Assembly (NCBI GenBank): GCA_015499985.1
Contig: JAAAUF010000891.1
Span: 302 to 16,805, forward strand
Direction of reading: 5' to 3'
Length of the DNA: 16,504 nt
From: Haplosporangium gracile
Taxonomy: Eukaryota; Mortierellomycota; Mortierellomycetes; Mortierellales; Mortierellaceae
Part shown: positions 1-10,871 of the stretch, in pieces
Layout of the letters: each line of letters begins with the position of its first letter
Numbering within the stretch: position 1 is the stretch's first letter
Made by a program: the position numbers and the translations under genes
Notes under the pieces: generated by a model
Database searches by the model: none
What the model was told of the DNA's origin: nothing
The model's input: only the letters and a program-made list of their open reading frames with translations

Positions 1-68
1 CCCCCCTCTCTTGGGAATAAAGAGGGAATGAGAGCAATGTGATTGTTGTTGTTGTTGTCCCTTGTAAA

Positions 69-150
69 GTATTCGTCGTTTGTAGGGTACTCGTCGTTTG
101 TAAGGTACTCGTCGTTTGTAGGGTACTCGTCGTTTGTAGAGTACTCGTGT
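69..150. repeat. 18-bp tandem repeat, about 4.5 copies
   Basis: The unit GTACTCGTCGTTTGTAGG recurs at 69-86, 87-104, 105-122 and 123-140, with a partial copy from 141 to about 150. Only one or two base differences separate the units. Because 18 is a multiple of three, every frame on both strands reads as a six-residue peptide repeat, so the open frames here are a product of the repeat and not evidence of a gene. Confidence 0.9.
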
Positions 151-1026
151 TCGGGAGAAAACGAACAGTTTCTCAGCGTTCTTCTCATCCTAAAGTTTTG
201 CTCCTTTTTCTATGCTCTGAGCTTCGGAAAATCGAAAGGAGAGAAGAGAACAAAAAAAACAATGCCAACTCAACTCTAGTTGCATAAGGTGAGGCAATAC
301 AAGTGAAATAGTCCTTCATTTGCTCCTTTGATTTCCTTTTCATTTTTAAGCGTTGTAGAACATTTAGGAAGGTGGGGTATAGATGCTGCGGGGGAGGTTC
401 TTCAACTATTACTCCCTCTTCTCTGGGCGTTCGTAGAAGAAAGCGATAGAGTGGCGTTTGGTTGTCATCGAGTCGGGGAGAAACAAAATAAAGGTTGATT
501 TATATCAGTGTCTTCTTCCATCCTCTCTCAAAAAAAATTGAAGGGTAGGAAGAAAGAGGTTAATCTATGAGTACACTAAAAGACGCGTTTGCCTTGGGCC
601 GTTAGGAAACAGGGCGCAAAAACTAGGAAGAAAAAAACGTTCGCTCAAAGTTCAACGGAATATGAAAAAAAGTCGTAGACTACAAAAAGACAACCAGAAC
701 AAACAAATGACGAAAAAAAAAATCGTTAAAAAACATCGAGAAAGAGGAAGAAGGAAGGTACACCAGTTAAGATACGCGATCCTGCCAAAAGCCAACATCA
801 ATACCCATCACCTCATTTTTACTCATGTCCTATGCCCCCCCCCCCAGACTGGGTCCTCCATCCAAATACACCAATCCATTTATCCGTCGTCCATCGTCCA
901 ACTTTTCTTCATTTCGCTCCATTTTCCCAAAAGTCCCACAAAAGATCGGAGTTAATGAGGGCGACGACGAACAACGACCATTCTCCCAGGCTCCCCATCA
1001 ACCATCATCACACACAAACACACGTT

Positions 1027-1062
1027 CAACAACAACAACAACAACAACATCATCATCACCAT
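1027..1062. repeat. CAA/CAT trinucleotide microsatellite
   Basis: Seven CAA units run directly into CAT/CAC units. The tract lies in non-coding sequence about 0.5 kb beyond the stop codon of the minus-strand gene. Confidence 0.9.
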
Positions 1063-1575
1063 CGGCAATATCAACAGTAATAACAAAACAAAAGGCCTTG
1101 CCTCTTTCTTTTGCCTTTTGCTTCCTACCACATTGCCCTGCCTCTCTCAACCCATCCTTATTTTCTTCATCCAGAAAGAAAGGAATGGCGAAAAGCACCC
1201 ATCCTATCGTATACCTTACATAAGAAAAAAAACAATAGTACAGAGGAGGAGCATAAATATGCAGAAGCACAAGACCAACAACATGCATAAATTGGGGTCA
1301 TCATTTGTAAGGGCTCGCATTGGCACCCGATCGGCTTCAAGAAGATCACTGGTCAATTGGGTTCGGAAAAATCATCGAAAAAAGGACTTATGTATCACAA
1401 AAGCCAGGGCAGAAAGAGGGATAGATGGTTGGTTATGATGCATTGGATAGAAATGGTTCTTTTTCTCTAACTAGGAGGAAATGGGATGTGAGGCTCGTGT
1501 ATGGAATGAAAAACAATAATACAATGTAAAATGAAAAGGAAAGAATAAAAATATAACACTAGAAAATATTAGCGA

Positions 1576-1627
1576 TTAATGCATAGCCAACGCCTCCACG
1601 TCCTGCTCTGCCGTCGTTCTCAATGCT

Positions 1628-1661
<34 letters not shown>

Positions 1662-4600
1662 TAGTATTCACCATCGCCGTGATGCTGCTCGTCGACTCAG
1701 ATTGTATAATCTCGGCATCCCCTTCCAAAGGCGTCTTCCTTGTGCTTGGCACCGTCATCTCCTGATATTCCTCATCAATTTCCATCGATTCAACTTCCAC
1801 ACTTCTCAACTTTTCCTCTCCTTCCACCACACCCACTTCCTTATCGTCCACCACGATGTGACCATGAGTTTCCACCATTGTCATCACAACTTCCTTATCT
1901 TCTCCTTCACCTTCCCCTTCTCTCCGTCCCTGAACCTGTTCAATCGAGTCCACATCCACAATCTCAGCCTGCTCTCCACCATGATGAGTACGACTTCCCT
2001 CAAACTTCTTCCCTTCAACCAAACTTCCTCCCTCAACAGTCTCTCTCTCATCAATATCCTCTCCGTCAAGAACAACCACCTCCACTGCTGCTCCCCCTGA
2101 GATGTAGGACGAAGAAGACGCAGCAGTGGCAATCATATCACTCTTCGTGTACGACGCGCTAGCAATCACTCCGCTGGGTCTCTTGGACGTTGTGGACGAC
2201 GACGACATCAAAGGTGAGAGAACTTGACGCTGAGAGTAATTGTCGTCAATTGGACCTAGTGCTGGAGCTGTGGTAGAGCTCGAAGGACGATAGTGGGTCC
2301 TGTGCGAAGAAGACTTTCGGCCATCCTCACGCAACGACTGCTGGTAAGACGTTCGGCGCTGGTGACGCTGCTGCTGTGACTGAGGTTGACTGTATCGTTG
2401 TTGGGGCTGAGCTGCCGATGATGAAGAGTGGTGATGATGATGGCGAGCGTACTGGCGATCAAAAGACGACGAGGATGATGCATGTGGTTCGAATCGGAAA
2501 CCCTCATAGATATCTCCATACTCTTGGTCGTCGTAGGCGCTAACAACCACTGGGATCCGGATCTGTTCTCGGATGGCATCCCAACGACGCCCTTGTCTCG
2601 CCACCGCTGCTGCCAAACGAGCCATGTCCCGGCCCTCCCATCGTCCATTGGCCCAGTCCAGATCATCTTCCATCGCATAGTCGATAAAGTCGCCGTCCCG
2701 CTCTTGGTAGTGGCCGCCACGACCGTGAGAGGACTGACGATATCCATAGTCCTGGCGGCGGTGCTCATAATCGGCACTGGACTGGCGATGCCTGCGTTTA
2801 CCATAACCGTCGTCATAGTATCTTCCTCCGTTCCGAACATCGTCGTCGCGACCCCCACGGACTGGAGACGAAGGTCGTCGAGAATGATGTTGTTGCGATT
2901 GGTGATGCGACCGACGACGAGGGGGTTGTTGCTGGTCACGGTAATGAGATTCGTCCCGCTCGGCCAAGTGGTATTCTTCTTCTTCTGCTTCATGTCGAGA
3001 GACCAGCTCCCGGTCCCGGTGTCCGCCATGGCTAGCGCCGTTAGGATATGAGGATGAAGCCAACGAAGAAATGTGTGTCGTTCCCATGAGGTCTCGGTCA
3101 GGGCTGCGTCCTATTGGTTCGTTGTAACGGGTAGGCTCTTGGGGTCTGTGCCGTACCTCTTTGTTTTGGTCCAACATTCCCCTTGTTGACTCTCTTTTGT
3201 CGTAATAATAGCGACCGTTATTCTCATCAGCATAGTGGCTAACCACGCAATTTCAAAAGAAAAAGAAGAAAAAGAAGAAAAAGACGATAACGATTAGAAT
3301 CATTTACAATAGAAACCACAAAAAAAAAAACGCCCTGGTTGCTCTCTGTGGCCCGTCTCCCCCCAACCCCTTCACTCTTTCAGCGTGTGAATTCCATGAA
3401 GAGGGAAAAAATTGATGGGGGGCTCTAATAATTTTTTCACTAAAAAGCCATATAGCTTTCTTTCATACCTTCTGGAAGAGTGGGGCTCTCGGTGTTGGCT
3501 CTTGGACGATAAAGACGGCGGCTCTTGTTCGTTATCGACCACCATCGCCGAATCCCATTCGCGCTCGTCGTAAAGTCTTCCTTGCTTTTCGCCATTGTGG
3601 CTATCACGTTCAGGCTCATAGGGTCCAACCGAGCCAGCCGAGCCAACCACAGGTGCAGCTTCCTCCCCAACAACAATAACACCTTCCTCTGCCAGAGGCG
3701 GGCTTCTCCGTCGACTTCTCTCGCGGTCGCCATAGCCGCTAGAAGACGCGTGCTCGTCCTGTCTGTAGTTGCTCCGTCTAGGATAGTCTTCGTGACGCAG
3801 TTCGCTAGACTGGCGACGGTGGTGATGGTGATGGTGTAAGTGGCGATGGTGATGTGCAGATTCGTCCTCATACGATGACGATACGCCACGATCGTAATAG
3901 CCATTGGCAGCAGACTCGGGTCCTGTATATGGTCCATTTCCATGACCCTCGTCCTCGATGGTTCGTTTCCGCTTGTTACCGACATTAAAGTACCGGTCAA
4001 ACTCCATCTCGACAAGACGTGCGTCCAGCTGTGCTACCGGGGATCGAAATTCATCCCGATCGTATCCCCTCGAGTCGACCAAATCTGACTTGACTCGCTT
4101 TCCGCTGTTGGTGTGACTGCTGCTGTGATGATCCCCATCGCCAACGCCCGAACCCCGATTGTCGCCATAGATCAACAGATCCTCCTTGCGGGGACGTCTG
4201 AATCCTGTCAACCGGTTCTCGCGGTGAACATTGTACGAAGACGAGCCGTCAGCGTCCATATCAACATCCAGGTCCATGCTGATTCCACTGGGTCGACCTC
4301 CGGTGCTGTCGTTCGAGGTCTTGCTGTTTTTGAGATGTCGCCGCCACTTAGACATGCACTGTGTCTGGGAATATCCGCGACTCGCCATCCGCTCACCAAT
4401 CACACTCCAGACGACGTTTCCAACAGGGAACTCGCGCTCAATCATCCGAAACATGTACTGACTGTCCTCCTCCTTCCACTCAATATGCTTTTGGTGTTCG
4501 TGGCCACGCGTCGCACGGGGGGACCGTACATGATCATCGGTAGTTCCTTGGCTCTCCTCATCCTCCTGTATCTCACGGCGGCTCGACTCTTGTTGGTAGT

Positions 4601-6347
4601 GTGCTCGACTATCGTTCAGATCCGCTGGGTGAGCCAAATGTTGTGGTAGAGGTAGAGGTGGAATGGATGGCGACCGCATGGAAGCAGGGTCAGGTTGCTG
4701 ATGTGACCTACGGTATTCACGAGGGGCCTTGAGCGCCTGCTCCGGGTGAGTCTCCTCGGTTTCCGACAACTTTTCCTTTTCATCCTCCAGTTGGTCAAAT
4801 TCCTGTTGTTGCGATTCGCGCCGGTCGATATTCTTACGGGGCCTGCCTCCACGAGACGACGGCGAACTGACGCTGCCACCAACGCCTCCTTGGCTCTGTT
4901 GACTCTGACTCTGTCGATGCTGTACACGCCACCATCGGGACTTGCACTGGGTTCGGTCGTACCCACGTCCCTCCATCTGTTTCGAGACATAGGCCCAGTC
5001 GACTTTGCGCGACGCAAACTTGGTCTCGATCAAGTGAACAAGATAGTCGCTGTCCTCGGGTTTCCACTCGATCTTACCAAAGATCGTTGGTGTTGCGGCA
5101 ATGGCTGAGAGGGTTGTTGAGGATCGACCGCCGTCTTCACCCTGGGCAGAGGAATGATGATTGGAACTGGAGGTCCGGCGATGTTGTTGGGGTGACCTGG
5201 AAGGTGGGGTTCGGTCTTGTCCTGGGTAATCGCTGAACCTTTTAGCAGGCTGAAGGTAGCTGTCAACGTCTTGCCGTCTCTCGTCATCCTCTGACCAGGG
5301 CTCGCCCGCGTGCTCAGGGTATGAGGACTGAGTGACTGCTCGATTGGAATGTTGGGATCGTCTGGCAGCTGCTGCAAGTTCTTCCTCGCGAACGGTAGGG
5401 CAGGTTCTGTAGGCGTACTGGGGTCGGTCATAAGCCCCATTGGGTCGGGCTGATTGTGATTGGCTGGTCGAAATCTCTTGCTCGGCCTGTTGATGACGCC
5501 ATTTTAAATCGGGAATGTCGGTAGGCAGCTCCTCGTATTCTTCCTCGTTGAGTTCGTCTGCATCCTGCTCATGTGCCGCCTGATCCCTGTCCTTGGTATG
5601 TGGGTTTCCATCTCCATGCAGGACCTTAGTACGAATGCGCTTCCACTTGGATCGACACTGGCTCTTGGTGAATCCGCGATCAACCATCTGATGTCCAACC
5701 CAGTCCCAAATAATGTTGCCCTTGGGAAACTGAGCCTCAATCAGCTGGACCAAATACTGCGCGTCCTCCTCCTTCCAGTCGGTCTTGCTGACTATACTGC
5801 GTCCAGAGGCGAGAGCATTGGCGACCTCATTATCGACTTCGGACGATGTGCTCCGGGTGAGATGTCCCAAAGTCTTGGTTTTGGCAACGGAAATGTGCTT
5901 GTTGTTAAGGGTTGTTGGGAGTTGTTGGTTCGATGACGCCAAAGAGGATGTCGAGCTGGAGGAAGAATGTGTCTTGGTGATATTCCCGGAGGAAGATGGC
6001 ATTTTTTCTGTTCCTGATTTTGTTGAGGGAATAGTAGTGCTTGAGGGCAGCTGACGGGCAATCTTTTTGATCGAAGACCCATTTAATAAATGGCTGTGGT
6101 TAATATTGTGATCTTCATCATATTCGTATTCCTCCTGGGCGACGGCCCGAGAATGCCTGGAGGACGAGGAAGGTGGTGGAGAAGGGAGACTTGACTGTGA
6201 TGCCGATCCTGCATTGGGTCCGGAAGATTTGGTAGGAGGAGTAACGGGCGGTGATGTTGCGTCCAGTGCGGATGCTGCTGCGACGGAAGTGACGCGATCT
6301 GAAGTCGATCCCATAGTACCAGAGGGTATAGATGAGACGATCGACAT
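1576..6347 (-). CDS. Multi-Myb/SANT-like domain nuclear protein, two exons, 1513 aa
   Basis: Exon 1 is 6347-3469 (959 codons plus 2 nt) and exon 2 is 3238-1576 (1663 nt including the TAA); together they make 1514 codons. The ATG at 6347 follows an in-frame TAA at 6377-6375, so it is the first Met unless an upstream intron exists. Three Myb/SANT-like domains lie at about 190-242, 427-475 and 621-672. Each begins W-K-x-E-D and ends in an RG(F/Y)xxxxQCxS(K/R)W signature. Linkers of roughly 150-190 residues are disordered-looking. An AT-hook-like GGRPRK sits near 500-505, basic clusters (possible nuclear localisation signals) near 740-743 and 792-795, and a His-rich run near 833-843. Exon 2 adds a fourth, degenerate SANT-like segment (about 1155-1200), Gln/His/Ser-rich tracts and 13 consecutive Thr (1485-1497). 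Likely a chromatin-associated or sequence-specific DNA-binding protein in the nucleus. Target and orthologue name are not recognised. A role in transcription is inferred from the domains only. Confidence 0.85.
1628..1666. repeat. GTA trinucleotide tract encoding 13 Thr
   Basis: Thirteen consecutive triplets, almost all GTA with one GTG, encode the poly-Thr run near the C-terminus of the minus-strand protein. The tract is nearly pure at the DNA level, so its length is likely to vary between isolates. Confidence 0.9.
3239..3468 (-). other. Spliceosomal intron of the Myb/SANT gene (230 nt)
   Basis: Read on the minus strand, the donor is AG|GTATGA at 3468 and the acceptor is GGTTAG| ending at 3239. 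A CTAAT branch-like site lies at 3297-3293, followed by a long pyrimidine tract (the plus strand shows repeated AAGAA). The acceptor is the first AG after that branch site. The join places AG|C (Ser960) across the splice with no frame change. Without splicing, exon 1 would read on for only about 31 residues before a stop, and exon 2 would begin without an ATG (its first open codons are GTG GTT). Confidence 0.85.
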
Positions 6348-8990
6348 GCGTCTGTAGTGGTGTTGTGTATGTGATTAAGATGGTAATCGTCGACGACTAT
6401 TCTTGCCCTTTTCACCAGTCAAAGGAAATGAAGTTGATGGATAAACAAGCAAAGTGTGCACAAGGCAGAGGGACCAAGCACCAAATCTCGCGCTATTTGA
6501 TATCTATGAGGGTAATGAAAGAGAAAGAGGGATGTGGGTTAGTGCGAAAGGTATGGGCAGCAGAACAAAAAGGGGTGAAGAGGATGATGATGCTGATGAT
6601 GAAGATGACGATGGAGTTAGGCTCGGGACGAGAAGGTGGTTAGATCGCGCCAGGAACAACTAAAAATATAAAAAAGAGACTGAGCAGATCCAGTTCTGCC
6701 CCAATAGTCCAGCACAGCAAGGAGGGAAGGGAGAAGAAGGAAAGAAGAAAGGATGCCGCAAGAGAAAGAGGGAAAAAAAAAGAGTGAGCCAAGGAGCCCC
6801 GTGGTAATGATATTACTCCTTCAAGGGGAGAAGACTAAGAGGTGGCCAAGAAACAGGGCCGATGATGAGTAGAAATGAGTCCATGCTCACTGTTTCTTTT
6901 TTTGTTGTTGTATCTTTATTGGCATGATTAAACACAAGCGCATAACAGAGCGACGCACGCAGTAAAGTCCAAACGCAAAAAGTGAATTGAGGTGGAGTGA
7001 AGCAAGAGAAGCAAGGACGCGTGCCAGAGTGACCAATAAATAAACAAAAAACGGAGAGAAACGGTGAAGAGAGAGAGAGAAAGAGCACAAAAAGAACGTT
7101 GCTTACGAACCCCTGGCATTTATTACGCCCACAGTATTCATATTCAAACAAGGCAGGGGATACCCAAGGGAGAACAAATGCAGAAAGAAAGAAAAAAAAG
7201 GGGGAGGATGAAGAAGGTGTTGATAGATGAACACGAACAACAACAAAAAGGTTGCAACCTGAGACGAGAAATGTACTGCGGGGTGTGAGAGAGGAGAGGC
7301 GTGATGGTAGTTGGACGGAAGGAGAAGGGGGAAGGAACGCGAAACAGTTTAGGCCCCCAACATTAGATGACGAGAGCTCTTTGAAAGAAAAATAAAAGAA
7401 AAAAGACGGGTCCAGGGGAAATGGAGGAAGAGAGAGGAAGGGGCAGGGTACGAAATAACAATAACAATAACAACAACAAAGCGGATAAGACGATAATGAG
7501 ATGAAAATACAGCAAGATATAAGTGTGAGAATGAACGAGTGAGCGAGACGGAATGATCAGAAAGGGAACAAACGATTAAAGAGCACTTTTATAATCCGTC
7601 TAGCGTCTTCTTATAAGGAAGGCAGCTGTTCTTGTTGTTGTCAAAAGAAGGCGTCGTGTCTGTCAAAAAGAGGGTGATGGGAACCCAGACTCCGATAAGT
7701 CTTCCTGCTTTTTTTCTCTATTCCTCAGAATGAGATAGCAACAAACGAGCTCTTTTTGACAATAAAAAACAATAAAATAAAAACAAAGGAAAGAAAGAAG
7801 AAAAGGGTTGCATTTGCTGTTGTTGTCGGTGCGGTTGTAAGGTTGACTGGGTTCTCTTTGTCCTTCTCTCTTGTTCCCGGGTCCCCAGTGGTCCCATTGT
7901 ATTGTGGTGTGTTGTCGCTTTGTTTTTGCTGGTTTCCGTGCTGGCGAGTTTCCAAGTCGGGTTCTCCTTACTGTCGTTCTCCGGAAACGTATATCAAGCT
8001 CTTATTTTATTGTTGTTTAAGTACCGTTGCCACCACTTTTTTTTTTTTTTTGAATCAGATTCGGAATCCAGTTCACATGTTTCTATAGGACGTTCAAAAG
8101 GAAGCGAGGGACGGGCTATGCCAATAAGGGAAAAGTGTGTGCGAACAAAAAGGGTATGTAGTCTCCGTTGTCGTTGTTGTGTCTTGTTTGTTCGCTTGTG
8201 TGCTTGTGGTGAAAGTAAGAGGAGCCTTACCGATTGAAAAGTTGTATGTGAAGGCGTTGCTAAGCAGCAAAAGAGAGGGGAGTCAAGGAGGGACGTAGTC
8301 GGTGTGTGTTGATTAAGGATGACGAGTGAGTGAGAGGAAAAGGCTGGTGTGACCTTGTTGTTCGCTGTTTGTTGGCTGAGTGAATGGAATAAAAGTGAGA
8401 GTGCAGTACAAGCGGGGAGCACAAGTGTGTGTGAGTGTGATGAGTGAGAGAAAGAGATGAGCGTTGTTAATGAGAAGGAAGTTTGAGGAGAGAGTGGGGA
8501 GTGATGTAAGTAAAAGGAGAAGGGGTGGAGAGCGAAGAAAGAAAAAGGGTAAGGAGAGGTGAGTGAGGGAGCGATGCGAAGGGAGAAGAGAAGGAGAAAA
8601 AGAAAAGAAGGGAAGAGAGAAGAACGGGATAGGTTGGAAAAAGGAAAGGATCATCACATCATATCGTTCCCCTGTGGCCAGGTCTGGGTCTGACTCTTTT
8701 TTTTTCCTTTTTTCTACAATTTTCTTCTCCGGTACAGAAACGCCGGATGGAACAGGACGGCAGGCAGGTCGACGGGCACTGGTGGCGGCGGAAAGGGAGG
8801 GCAGGGGAGAGGAGAGGCTCTGTGACAAAGATGGTGATGACGATGACGGTGATGGTGATGATGGTGATGAGCGATAGTGGGATATCGGGATATCGCCGAC
8901 AGCGAACTTGAGGAGGGAATCAAGTGGGCGCTGCTGTCGTCTTACTACCTTTTTTCTTCAAAAAAAAACAAAAAAAAAAGGTGGGATGAC
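6348..8990. other. Upstream region of the Myb/SANT gene, pyrimidine-rich on its sense strand
   Basis: No convincing gene is seen. The plus strand is strikingly purine-rich in blocks (about 6720-6790, 7060-7095, 7170-7220, 7310-7450, 8440-8640), so the minus strand is CT-rich. In fungi, CT-rich blocks commonly lie just upstream of transcription starts on the sense strand. The region therefore looks like promoter and leader of the minus-strand gene that starts at 6347. The length (over 2.5 kb) leaves room for a long or intron-containing 5' leader, but I cannot place a transcription start. A degenerate GATGGT/GATGAC repeat lies at about 8829-8870, and a T tract at about 8037-8051. Open frames here are low-complexity shadows of the compositional bias. 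Confidence 0.4.
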
Positions 8991-9687
8991 TTACAAGGAG
9001 AGATGTAAGAGAGGACTCGAAAGGAGGACGGGCGATGACGACAATGATGCCCCGGAGGAGAAACAAGAAATTGATTCGATTCGAGAGGGTCTGGCCCACA
9101 ATTCGACAATTATCTATTTAGCAAGAGAGCAAGAGAGATCCTTAGTTCGATTGCAAGAGAGCGAGAGAGGACTGGATCAATTGAAACTAACTTCACACCA
9201 TCCCAATCAACATCCATCCCTACATGCCGCTTTCAGCTGTCATGTATTTGGACCCATTGGGCAACATCTTTCTCTCGATAATTCAGTCAATCATTTGCAT
9301 CTCTTCACCCCTGGAAAACATAGTTCAATCGTCCGTTGGACATAGCAAACAAATAGACAGGGGTAATGATGCACACACACTTTTGTGCATACCCACTCAT
9401 CACTGTGGCATATTGCATCAACATCGATAAAATAGCGGTGTTCATTTCACGCTGTGTAATTATGTTAAATACCCAAATGCTCAATGGATGGCGTGAATAA
9501 TAAAGAGAAAGAAAAAGGCAACACGGATAACTCGTTTTCAGTCAACAAGACCATCGTGCATCCATCCATATTCTTTCCCTTCCAGTAGTCAGCTGCCACA
9601 ACTTGTAATTTCAGAGAATGACGACAAACAGAGGACCAACGAGACAATTGGCGATGTGATGGTGATGCCGATTAAGAGAGACTGGCT

Positions 9688-9722
9688 GAGAGAGAGACAC
9701 ACACACACACAGAGAGAGAGAG
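9688..9722. repeat. Compound GA/CA/GA dinucleotide microsatellite
   Basis: A short GA run passes into about seven AC units and then back to GA units. It is non-coding on both strands and a typical hypervariable simple repeat. Confidence 0.9.
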
Positions 9723-10849
9723 TGCCACACAAAAACTATATCATGAGGCAGGGCTAAGACAACAATTTTAACATCGCAAACAATATCAACGACGCATATC
9801 AACATCAATCGCTGGTATTTGCGTGGTCACTCTCCCTCCCTCTCGTTTCGCTATTTGACGTGAACATGACAAAGCATCTTACTTAAATCCCAGCAATAGG
9901 AGGCTTTCCTTATATCAAAGACCTGGGGCAGAGTGGAGTCAGCCTGGTCACGCCTGACAGGTTACTTGACACGATAGTAAAACATTCAATCTCGTCAAGA
10001 ACAATAAAGAGAGAAGAACGTGGGAACATGGTGTGCATGTATTGCCTTTCGTGTTCTTGTTATGTGTGTGATCTTCAGCCTTCGATGATCGCGAGACTCT
10101 TTGCTTGTAGTACTCATCGATAACTACATCCTACCCATCCTTCTTTACCTTGCTTGTAAAATAGTCGGAAGTAGTTCCCTCTTTTGTTCATGTCTTTTCC
10201 GATTGACCCATCTATGCCCCCTACGGGCTCAACTGTTCCGATGGAGCCCATTCTCCGCAGGAACGGTCAAGTATGATTATTGGGCTCGATTTCGTTAAGA
10301 TCTGATTCTCACTTCTATTATCCTTCCACGCCTTGCTCATGATTGCTTCATTGGACAAGGGGAGGTTTCCAGGAAATGTCGTGTTAGTCTGAGAAGCGAA
10401 GGCTGAGGTGAGGCAGCCAGGGGAAAGAAGAGGGTTGGAGGTATATGAGCGTTAGTTAGGCCTGGATCTCTTCTCTCTTTTTATTTCCGGTGATTTTTTT
10501 CTCTTCCGTTCCCCAGTAAGTACTCCTGTGGACTAAGGAGAGAACCTGAAGGGTCTGGATCAAACAACGCCGTCCACTAGCCCCACTCCTCACTCTCCAC
10601 CCCATCCGATGATTTTAGATATCATTTTCGCAGTAATTCTGGAACCTCCCTTTGTCGTCTTTGCGGAATGGCTCCCTTATCTATATCATGAAGCACGCCC
10701 ACTTGAGAACAGAAGATCTGGCTCAAATTCTCAACGACCACCAAGAGTCACCATTTTACCTACACACTCAGGAAAACAAGATTTTTTGGGGGTTTTTTCT
10801 TCCCTCCTGGAGCTCTTCAGCTCAGGGCAACAAGCGAGGATGTACTTTG

Positions 10850-10871
10850 TTTATCAAACTTGTTTGATAAA
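10850..10871. repeat. Perfect inverted repeat, 10-bp arms, 2-bp spacer
   Basis: The left arm TTTATCAAAC (10850-10859) and right arm GTTTGATAAA (10862-10871) are exact reverse complements around a TT spacer. The spacer is too short for a stable hairpin loop without opening the inner pair or pairs. A dimeric protein-binding site or a DNA cruciform is possible. No second copy of the arm sequence was noticed in the window. Confidence 0.85.

Larger units (their letters stand above)
1..1575. other. Gene-free left flank (3' side of the Myb/SANT gene)
   Basis: I see no supportable gene here. Open frames are short, use low-complexity codons and overlap on both strands. The stretch contains the 18-bp tandem repeat at 69-150, A-rich runs around 500-760, a homopolymer C run near 834-844 and a CAA/CAT microsatellite at 1027-1062. 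The last few hundred bases are presumably the 3' untranslated and terminator region of the minus-strand gene ending at 1576. No AATAAA is visible on the minus strand close to the stop, so the poly(A) site cannot be placed. The left edge may contain the start or end of a neighbouring gene: the minus strand from about 150 to 1 is open in more than one frame, but it is repeat-dominated. Confidence 0.5.

Noticed and set aside
825..1223. 132-aa plus-strand open frame with a Thr run
   Set aside because: Composition is driven by a CAA/CAT microsatellite and a C homopolymer; overlapping frames on both strands are equally open. Not enough to call a gene.
2483..2496. tRNA B-box-like GGTTCGAATC
   Set aside because: It lies inside the Myb/SANT coding exon and no A box or cloverleaf can be drawn around it.
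2256..3051. Long alternative frames on both strands inside Myb/SANT exon 2
   Set aside because: They overlap the exon that joins exon 1 in perfect splice phase; their residue composition mirrors the codon repeats of the real frame.
6083..6415. Minus-strand frame overlapping the Myb/SANT start, a possible inhibitory upstream ORF
   Set aside because: It begins with GTG, not ATG, and simply shadows the real exon in another frame.
8313..8828. 171-aa minus-strand open frame rich in Ser, Leu, Pro and Phe
   Set aside because: It is a direct product of CT-rich sequence; there is no domain, no varied composition and no clear splice or start context.
8908..9430. Overlapping plus-strand frames (145 and 68 aa) with fairly even composition
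   Set aside because: Parts look less repetitive than the surroundings, but there is no recognisable domain and the frames cannot be linked by convincing splice sites.
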